A DNA stretch of 64,000 bases, from positions 14,343,689 to 14,407,688 of the forward strand of contig OY292274.1 in assembly GCA_958496175.1 (NCBI GenBank), in the 5' to 3' direction. Positions within the stretch are counted from its first letter, which is position 1; each line of letters begins with the position of its first letter. The DNA comes from Sisyra terminalis. Lineage: Eukaryota; Arthropoda; Insecta; Neuroptera; Sisyridae. The position numbers were made by a program, and so were the translations under genes. Below the pieces are notes generated by a model. The model had not been told where the DNA came from and ran no database searches. It worked only from the letters and a program-made list of their open reading frames with translations. Of this stretch, positions 53,406 to 64,000 are shown in pieces.

Positions 53406-53750
53406 ATTTTGAAATCACAAAATAAAAATATTTCTGTTGAGCTGAATGAGTTCATACGTCTGGAATAAAATATCATAAAACGCAAAACTGTAAATGTTCT
53501 AAATATTAATGTTTAGATTTTTTTGTAAGTCCTCTTTATTCTCAAAATTCAATAATTAAAAAAATAAAACATTAACTTAAATTTCTGCTTTAAATATTAG
53601 CAATATTTAAATTACTTAAGTATTGAACAATAACTACAAAAACCATTTTTGATTTTGATTTTGCAGTTAAATCGTTATAACTTCAGAATTTGAAGTAATT
53701 GTAAAAGTAGGAATTATTTTGTATTTTTTTTATTGATCGCTTAAAATTCT
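53406..53750. other. AT-rich DNA, nothing recognised
   Basis: No supported feature. Confidence 0.5.
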
Positions 53751-53754
53751 AACA

Positions 53755-54470
53755 ATAATTTTCAACAGATATAAAGGCGGCATAAGAAAAATCCTTAATG
53801 ACAAAAAATTTAAACAAAAAACTGGAAAATGAAGGGAAATGCAATTGATCCAATCGACTACGTCTGGGATTTGAAAGGAGTTTTGTCTGGCCTACCTAGC
53901 TGAGTAAAGTTTACGGCGACAAACATGGGAAATAAATGTAAATATCTAATTTTATTGAAAGTCATTTATATAAAATATACAAGGATTTATCTGGAGAGTA
54001 AAAAAAATCTTTTTGCACTTAAGAATAATAATATATGTAGAAATCTAACAGATAAATTTTATTCTATAAATTAGCTATCTTAAGGATGTGGTCTATCCAT
54101 CCATAAAAGGAAATACCGTCTCTTAGTCTTAATGAATAAACACTAATCATACGAATATCATTTTTCCATTGTAACTTAATCATCACATTCGAGTTTAAAG
54201 CCATTATACAACTGCTAGTTGTATTTTTTCTTTCTTTTGATCGAATAATAAAATTTATACAATATTTTTCAACAGATGCAGTAGCGGAAAATGATTTTAT
54301 TATGTGGAAACCAAAAAGCAGTCGAACATCGATGGAAATCAAAACATTCAATCGACTACGTTTCGGATTTGAAGGGAGTGTGTAGCTGGTTGAGTAATGT
54401 TTACTTTGATAAAGATGGGAAATAAATAAAAACATCTATAATTTCATTGACATTCATGTTTATGACATCT
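53755..54470. repeat. Pair of diverged direct repeats about 500 bp apart
   Basis: The segment from about 53,755 to 53,975 recurs at about 54,267-54,465. Shared phrases in order are TTTTCAACAGAT, CAATCGACTACGT, GGATTTGAA(A/G)GGAGT, TGAGTAA, GATGGGAAATAAAT/CATGGGAAATAAAT and ATTTCATTGA. Each has about 20-25% differences and small indels. No convincing coding frame runs through both copies. The open frame 54064-54435 (minus) spans one copy and is unsupported. Confidence 0.65.
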
Positions 54471-56420
54471 TAACGACTTTTGTTTTGCAAAAATGATCAA
54501 TTAAATTTCATTCATGAAAGTTTATAGATATAAGTAATAGACACTAAAAAAGTCGATGAAGAATCTGAACTTGTTCTTAAAACGCTTTGTAAATTTTTAT
54601 AAAGTTTGACATATTATTTCTAATTTAAAAATATTTGAATTTAAATAATCATATAAATAATATCAGTTTACTAGAGTTTTAACTTCAACGGGTAATTTTT
54701 GTAATAAAGACTTGTGAATTAATAACTAATTGAAAATATATTTTATAAATTTCCTGACGAAGTTGAAAATAAACTAAAGTTTGAAAGTTTTGGAAAAAAG
54801 TACACTTTTTCAACTCAAACACTCAAAATACTATTTTATTTTAAAGAATACAATGAATAAAATAAATTTATGAATTACAATCTATAATTCTGATTATATT
54901 TTATCAATCTATATTTCTGAAAGCAATTGTATTGTTTGATTACTAGCAAAAATTCACCAAGTCAAAAACATTGTTGTGTGCAAATACTAATTAAAGATTA
55001 TTCTTTGTATTCGAATAATCGAGTAGACCATTGTTAAGGTCATAAAAAAATAAAAAGCAGAAATAAATATATAACTTAGGTGTATTATAAGTTTGTTTCG
55101 GGGGAACAATAACAAATGTATGCATAAGTATATTAAGCTTATGACATCAAAAAAGTAGCATTTAACATGCTATAGTATGTGAAAAAAATAATAGTTTATA
55201 ATTTTTAAAAATATTAAGGTTAAATGTTCAATTTTATCATTATTGTCTATGAACAAGGTATTTTTCAGTACCACATCTAGATAACTGTAAAATAATTCAT
55301 TTTTAAAGAAAATTGGACAAATAATTTTTATATACTTTTTGAACTGGTATATCATTATTTTTAATTATGATGTATAATATTTATAATAACTGGTAATTAT
55401 TGAAAATGATTAATATTAATTAGTATTAACTGGTAAATATTAAAGTTAAAGAATAAGCCAGACCATAAGGAAAATTTAGCAATAAAAGAAAAAATTATAC
55501 GATATTAGAATTGACTAAACGAAAAAGTCGCGAGTTAAATTAAAAACAAAGTAGAAAATAAAACGTTGCCAGGTAATGTCGTCGCTAAAAGAGACATGAG
55601 CTGTTTTAAGATATATTTATATATTTGGGCCAAAAATACCTAATACTGGTTAATGTTAAGGATAACATATAATGTAGTAATCATTTTTAGTTGGAAAAGT
55701 TTTGATATTATAAGGAAACATTAGTTGATTATTATATTATATGTAATTTCTGAATTTGAAAGTAATGTAAATAATTAATTTAGGTGTGTTTAAAAAAGTT
55801 GTAAATATTGTGTGAAACTAAAAAACAAAACAAAATAATAACTGTACAAATTTTTATGAATAATAAAAAAAACATTATACTTGTAAACCATTTCTTATTT
55901 TATTTTCGTATTTATGTTCTCAGAATGAACTTGTCTCATATTTTTTTCATTTTAAAAGTTAGCAAAGATAAAAACCTTAAATATCCCACCAATTCTATGA
56001 TATGTTTGTTTCGTATTATGCACTAGTCTGCAAAAATGTATGAAATCATATGAAATAGTGAAACCGCTCTAGTAAAATGTTATAGGACACCAAGGTGGTG
56101 GGATATTCTCTGTCCGTCTTCTAGGGACAGCTTTAACATTGGAGTCGGTAGCCCGTGATAATTATATAACGAAATGAAAATCAATTGACACACTTAAGTG
56201 AATTTGCTATTATTGACATGAGTGAATATAAGCCATCAGATGATATGTTATTGGAGAACGATATTGGTTTAAAATTAAACGAAATGCACTTGACATTGTA
56301 AATGCATTTCTATTGGCATATGGTTACGTATGTACGTAGATTAAACAAAATTATTTTCGTGTACTTTGTTGTAATTCTTAGTATTTATGATAATAACTCT
56401 ACTCTCAAATAACATTATAA
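54471..56420. other. AT-rich intergenic DNA upstream of the glycerol kinase-like gene
   Basis: No gene recognised. At 56,132-56,162 it contains the inverted partner of the 46.08-kb dispersed repeat (GGAGTCGGTAGCCCGTGATA). Open frames 55170-55355 and 55808-56026 are unsupported. Confidence 0.55.
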
Positions 56421-56421
56421 A

Positions 56422-56423
<2 letters not shown>

Positions 56424-56463
<40 letters not shown>
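56424..56463. repeat. (TA)n microsatellite
   Basis: About 20 uninterrupted TA units, some 210 bp upstream of the glycerol kinase-like start codon. Confidence 0.95.
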
Positions 56464-56464
<1 letters not shown>

Positions 56465-56674
56465 CGTCGAATAAAGCAAACTGATAAAAACCTTTCGAAA
56501 ATAATATATTTTATATAAGTATCCAAAGTTCACATTGAGAGGGGCAATTTTATTTTATCACTTTCAAACCGTTTTTCACACTTTTTGTGAGTTTTCAATT
56601 ATTCAAGACCATAAATCTTCAAATTGAATAACTTCAATACATTTTTCTGTGTTATTAGATCAAAAACGAACAAT

Positions 56675-59937
<3,263 letters not shown>

Positions 59938-60987
59938 TACCAGTAAATTACATCCATAGTGATAATAATCCTTGGAAGTTATGTTTTAGTATAAAATGCA
60001 TAAGCTTTCAATCTTAGGAAATATTCTATCCTATCAAAAACATAATGCATATAAAAAAGGACCAAGTTTGTGGTACAATTAACATTTGATGTCGGCGGCT
60101 CCACCAATAAACGAGTTGAGATTTATGCGGGCGTCAAGGGACTTATAACTGCAATATAATTTTATCTTTACCGTTCCTTGATCGTTTATTATTTGCATTA
60201 GACATACATTATTTTGGTTATCACTAGTTTTCACACTACGGGTTTGTTGTAATTTGTATTCATTCTTCGTTGTAATCTCCCGATTCTCTATCTGAATGTT
60301 TAAAGTATTCTTCCCTTATGCTAACTTGTTGAGTTTCTCCATTAAACTGTTATTTTAGATTCGATTCCTATGTACAGTTGACGCACAAGAATTACAGTTG
60401 GAAACAATTAGTTAGGACATCTTGCAAAAACAAGTGAAATCCCACCAAAAAATCAGCAGATCCTATGAAGAGATCAGTCTCTGAATCCTAATTTTATAAA
60501 CCCTACATCTTGGACAAAAAGTATGACTTTTATCCGTTTCTTAGAAGAATTGCGTATTACTACATTCAAGACTAATAAGTTAGTTTCGTAGCAATTTTTT
60601 TTCTCTAATAACCAACTTTCCTTTCCGTTACTTCTCGATATTTTTGAATCGAGTTCCTCTAGTACAATACTTTATGAGTAAACACCGGATATGGGAATCA
60701 CTAATTATTAATATTGGTTGTGGTATGTTTAAGCAAGATTTCTTTGTAAAACTTATTTAAATACTTACATTATAATCTACAAAAGAAAAGTTATCTTATT
60801 TTTGACTTATAGACGGTGTTTTTAAATCTTATAAAAGATTGTTGCATTTGCTATTTCTTTTCTTATATATTTCTTATGAAACAATTCTTTTGCTACAGTT
60901 AATATACTACGTATTTATATTACGTATTCCGTAGTGAAAATTGTATTATTGTTATTAGAACGAAATGCTCGATACACAAAATGGAAA
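59938..60987. other. 3' region of the glycerol kinase-like gene and spacer
   Basis: A candidate AATAAA is at 60106-60111. The acceptor-like TTGTTATTAG ending at about 60,959 may open the first visible exon of the next small gene, so an upstream non-coding exon may lie here. No coding region is recognised. Confidence 0.45.
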
Positions 60988-61208
60988 ATGGCTGTGCAGA
61001 GATCTTTAGGTTGGGCAACTACTAAAAAATCAACAGCAATGACCGGTAGAAATAATTCAGATATTCTTAACTAAAACAGTTTAAATTACTTAATTTTATT
61101 TTTTCAGATGAACGATATCGACTACTTGCCAGTATTCCCGCAGGATTATATTTGATAATCAGTTTTGGATTTCTCGCTTTGTCTGAAATGTGGAAAAGAC
61201 ATCTTTAA
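60988..61208 (+). CDS. Putative 52-aa single-pass membrane microprotein, 2 exons
   Basis: Exon 60988-61045 (MAVQRSLGWATTKKSTAMT) and exon 61108-61208 join in phase 1 across a 62-nt intron (GTAGAA...TTTCAG), ending SEMWKRHL. Residues about 27-44 (LASIPAGLYLIISFGFLA) form one hydrophobic helix with basic residues on both sides. An AATAAA follows 60 nt after the stop. Size and layout resemble small mitochondrial or ER membrane subunits, but I do not recognise the family. Two upstream out-of-frame ATGs (60965 and 60981) lie close before the start, so the start choice rests on the in-frame splice and the hydrophobic C-terminus. Existence of the gene is inference from splice signals, frame and poly(A) signal. 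Confidence 0.6.
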
Positions 61209-61268
61209 AAGCCTAATTTTATATATAACTTATTTTAAGCGTATTAGTTAATGTGGACTGTTTTGCAA

Positions 61269-61274
61269 AATAAA
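61269..61274 (+). terminator. Poly(A) signal of the 52-aa microprotein gene
   Basis: AATAAA 60 nt after the predicted stop codon. Confidence 0.5.
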
Positions 61275-61426
61275 TTTTTATAATTTTGTTGCTTCGTTCA
61301 AATATTTTGAATTATTTTATGCTACATTCTCTGTTTTTTTTTTCAGGTAGATTTATTTCTCGATGTTTTTAATTCTTTAGAACAATAAGTGAATGTGATG
61401 AATGCATGGACAGGTGAGGTACACCT

Positions 61427-61621
61427 TTATACTACTTTTCCAAATGGCTGCTCTAAAAGTGAGACGCATCGCAGTCTACTAACTTCCTCACTGTTGTCTA
61501 ACATCCCAACGACCAGATAATTGGGTGATTGATTAAGCGAATCTGATAACTTACGCTGAGTTTGACCCTCCTTCATCGTAACTGTGGCCAGAGACAGGTC
61601 CGAATCGTTTTTCTGCAGCCA
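61427..61621 (-). pseudogene. Short open frame with a transposase-like helix-turn-helix flavour
   Basis: This is a GC-richer island (about 61,400-61,690) in AT-rich DNA. The minus-strand frame 61621-61427 reads NDSDLSLATVTMKEGQTQRK and continues LSDSLNQS. It ends LEQPFGKVV and stop, with a first Met at 61576. The MKEGQTQRKLSDSLNQS pattern resembles the first helix-turn-helix of Tc1/mariner-type transposases. An adjacent frame carries a conserved-looking AMMAAEKRFGPVSGH just upstream. No DDE domain is found. Assignment is weak; it may be a relic or an exon of an unknown gene. Confidence 0.3.
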
Positions 61622-61789
61622 TCATAGCTTTTTTAGTACTACCCCCAGTTGCTGCCGTTTTGTGACTATATGCTAGATGAAGCGTTTATTCAAATGAAAC
61701 CCGAGGATTCAGATTTTATCCCTCTTGGTAATTTGTTGGTTGTTTATGTATAATGAGAGGGAATAACTCTTTCCTGGCAACTTTTCATT

Positions 61790-61855
61790 ATGAGACCTAG
61801 TTTTCACAACGGATTTTGATTTAAGGCCTTCAAATGAATTACAATTTTAAAACAT
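61790..61855. repeat. Diverged copy of the terminal tandem-repeat unit
   Basis: GAGACCTAGTTTTCACAACG, then GATTTAAGGCCTTCAAATGA and ATTACAAT, parallels the start of the 341-bp units at 63,548 and 63,889. Confidence 0.5.
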
Positions 61856-62800
61856 TTTAAAAAGATTTCCCTGGATTTCCCTACATATTGTGGTCAAAAA
61901 TATTTATCACCATTCAATTACCCTGGATGGCCCGCATCATATAAGTAGTATAAACAAACAAAACAAGCCGATATTTGTTGACTTTAAAGTACAAGTTTTA
62001 CCATTATTAATTAGTGAAATAGTTTTAAAAAAGGTAATAACGTATTACCATTGCCCTTTTTGTACAAATACAGCTAAATTATATTGTATGATTAATAATA
62101 TTTCCTGTGAAGTTTAAACTTAAAAAAGTTATCGTATGTTCATCATATGTCCAACGTATTGTTGTTTTCGTTTTACATCGATTATTATCTTTTCTAGTTA
62201 ATAAAGCAGTTTTCGATTATTGGATTATTGGACACGCATCGATAGTGACTGATGGCGAGTTAATGGCTGAAGCTAAAGTCTTGATGACGATTATGACAAT
62301 AAAGTTGTCCGTTAAACGAATTTTCCAACTTAAAGAAAAGTTTAACCGATTTTATACGAACAAGAAGATCAAGGGTCTTCTACAGGTGTTTGGGGAAATT
62401 AAAAGAAATGTTTCTAAAAGGTAGGTACCTATAGGTATTAAGCTAAGATAGGTAAAAGCATTAATTGTTTGACTAAAAGTTGTTGTCTTTTTGATTTATA
62501 TGGTCAAGGAAAAGTTAGTCGTAAAATGCATAAAATGTTTATTGAAATGAAAATAGGTTGAACATTCGAAATGTCTCAAAAAATGGTCAATTATAAAGGC
62601 TTATTTCTCAAAAAGTAGACTTTTAAACACAATTTAAGTGTCAAATTTAGCTGTATATCAATCATTTTGATTAACAGCAATGTTTTTAATTATTTTTTAC
62701 GTAAAATCACATGATTTAAGTACAATTTAATAAAGGTCAAGAGTCACCTTGGGAAAATCATATTTTAAAGTAATTGCTAGGAGATATTACTAATTTTTAT

Positions 62801-63056
62801 ATATCAGTCGATAGAATAACTCATTAGCTTTCAATTGATACTCCAATCATAATCGGATTCCATAAAATAAAGGGGGCAAACTACCCTTAAATGTCAGAAA
62901 GGGAAGTAGCCGCTTACGGACAATCAAACTTTAATGTCATCGTTTAGACATATTGTTTGTTTTTTTATATAAATCAATAGAGTAATTCATTAGTTTTCGA
63001 TTGAGACCCCAATCATTATTGGACATAAAGAAAATCACCCTTAAATGTCTGAAATT
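62801..63056. repeat. Pair of diverged direct repeats, offset about 166 bp
   Basis: Two blocks (about 62,801-62,906 and 62,967-63,056) share AT(A/C)(A/G)(A/G)TC(A/G)ATAGA(A/G)TAA, TCATTAG(C/T)TTTC, CCAATCAT and CACCCTTAAATGTC/TACCCTTAAATGTC. Neither is coding. Confidence 0.6.
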
Positions 63057-63547
63057 TGAATTGGCGTACTGAATATTGACATGTTCAAAAAGGGCAAATC
63101 GTCGAATTTTGTTTTAATGATGCTCACCGGGTTGCATACAAACCAAAATATAGACAACGTTGTTAAAGTTAAACGTTGTTAAACGAACAAAACATGCAAA
63201 TAAAATTGGTTAAAAATACAATTTTAAATGATGTTCGAGTGGAAAAAATGTTATGTTATGAATTCTTTACTAATAATTGTTCGATTTATAGCGATAGGAG
63301 TGAAGAAATAAAGATATTTTTGACCCTAAATGAAGATAATGATAGGCCCGAAAGGCCCCTTCAAACCTGATAACAAAACCAACAAAACGCTGAACGCGCT
63401 GAACTATTTTGGAAGCCACGCCGGCCACGTCCACGTGCGATGGAGTGACCCGCGTGACCGGAGCCGTTGTCTAAATTCAAAATTCTAAACAATTCGAATT
63501 GCCAACAAATTTGAATTGTTTGAAAAAAGAAATAATTTAGAAAATTA

Positions 63548-64000
63548 ATTAAGACCTTGTTTTCTCAACGTTTGTAGATTTAAGACCTTCCAGTAAATTA
63601 CAATGTGAAGAATATTTCCTCCTGTGGGTAACAGGACGTCCACAATTCCATATCAAAGTTAAAACAAGGGCAATTTAAATTGGGAACAACAGGATATAAG
63701 GGATGGTTTCTTTCGCTATAGTTCGATTGAATATTAATGTTTGAATCTTTCTCCACGTTCTCAAAAAAAGAAACTTTAATTTATCGGGATAGATTGCCGG
63801 GAATTTAAACCGGGAAGTTAAGGGGGCTGTAAATAGATGTGACATTTTTCGTCTGTAGTTATGGCCAGTTTAATGGGCGATTTTTTAATATAAGGCCTTG
63901 TTTCCTCAACGTTTGTAGATTTAAGGCTTTCAAATAACTTACAATGTGAAGAATATTTCTTCCTGTGGGTAACAGGACGTCCACAATTCCATTTCAAAGT
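63548..64000. repeat. Tandem (satellite-like) repeat, period 341 bp, running off the window
   Basis: Unit 1 from about 63,548 and unit 2 from about 63,889 align at a constant offset of 341 bp. They share TCAACGTTTGTAGATTTAAG, TTACAATGTGAAGAATATTT and CCTGTGGGTAACAGGACGTC over more than 110 bp with roughly 10% differences. The second unit is cut by the window end, so array length is unknown. Confidence 0.85.

Noticed and set aside
62107..62424. 105-codon plus open frame
   Set aside because: No family recognised and no splice or poly(A) context. It sits among repeat debris, so coding status cannot be supported.

Overview
This window looks like AT-rich nuclear DNA from an arthropod, most likely an insect. 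The evidence is compact eukaryotic genes with canonical GT-AG introns, many only about 50-70 nt long, a ribosomal protein eL36 whose extended N-terminus is of the insect type, and insect-style retroposon debris. I cannot name the order or species from sequence alone. I see no prokaryotic features, viral genes or CRISPR array.

Layout: 1-19,230 is gene-poor, with a diverged ~135-bp tandem repeat (~8.15-8.8 kb), a long decayed retroposon (~13.3-14.9 kb) and a tRNA-derived SINE split by a small insertion (~18.4-18.7 kb). From 19.2 to 45.4 kb lies a housekeeping cluster: CPSF2 (minus, 13 exons), PRMT1 (plus, head-to-head with CPSF2 over ~360 bp), EXOC5/Sec10 (minus, 14 exons), RBM25 (plus, 13 exons) and RpL36 (plus). 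A palindromic MITE-like element and a decayed Penelope-like reverse transcriptase sit between RBM25 and RpL36. From 45.4 to 56.6 kb is an 11-kb gene desert packed with retroposon pieces, three foldback structures and duplicated segments. At 56.7-59.9 kb is a nine-exon glycerol kinase family gene with changes at the catalytic base and ATP-site positions. A two-exon 52-aa single-membrane-span protein follows at 61.0-61.2 kb. The last 2.8 kb holds a relic with a transposase-like helix-turn-helix and the start of a 341-bp tandem repeat that runs off the window.

Functional themes: CPSF2 and RBM25 act on pre-mRNA (3'-end formation and splicing), PRMT1 methylates arginines in RNA-binding proteins, EXOC5 tethers secretory vesicles, and eL36 is part of the large ribosomal subunit. 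These genes are ubiquitously expressed and are not an operon or a joint pathway; only the divergent CPSF2/PRMT1 pair suggests shared regulation. Every exon chain was built by hand by checking splice dinucleotides, reading phase and fit to the known protein family, and all of them keep frame from start to stop. The strongest candidate for unusual biology is the glycerol kinase-like gene, which keeps its glycerol-contact residues but has Asn at the position of the catalytic Asp.
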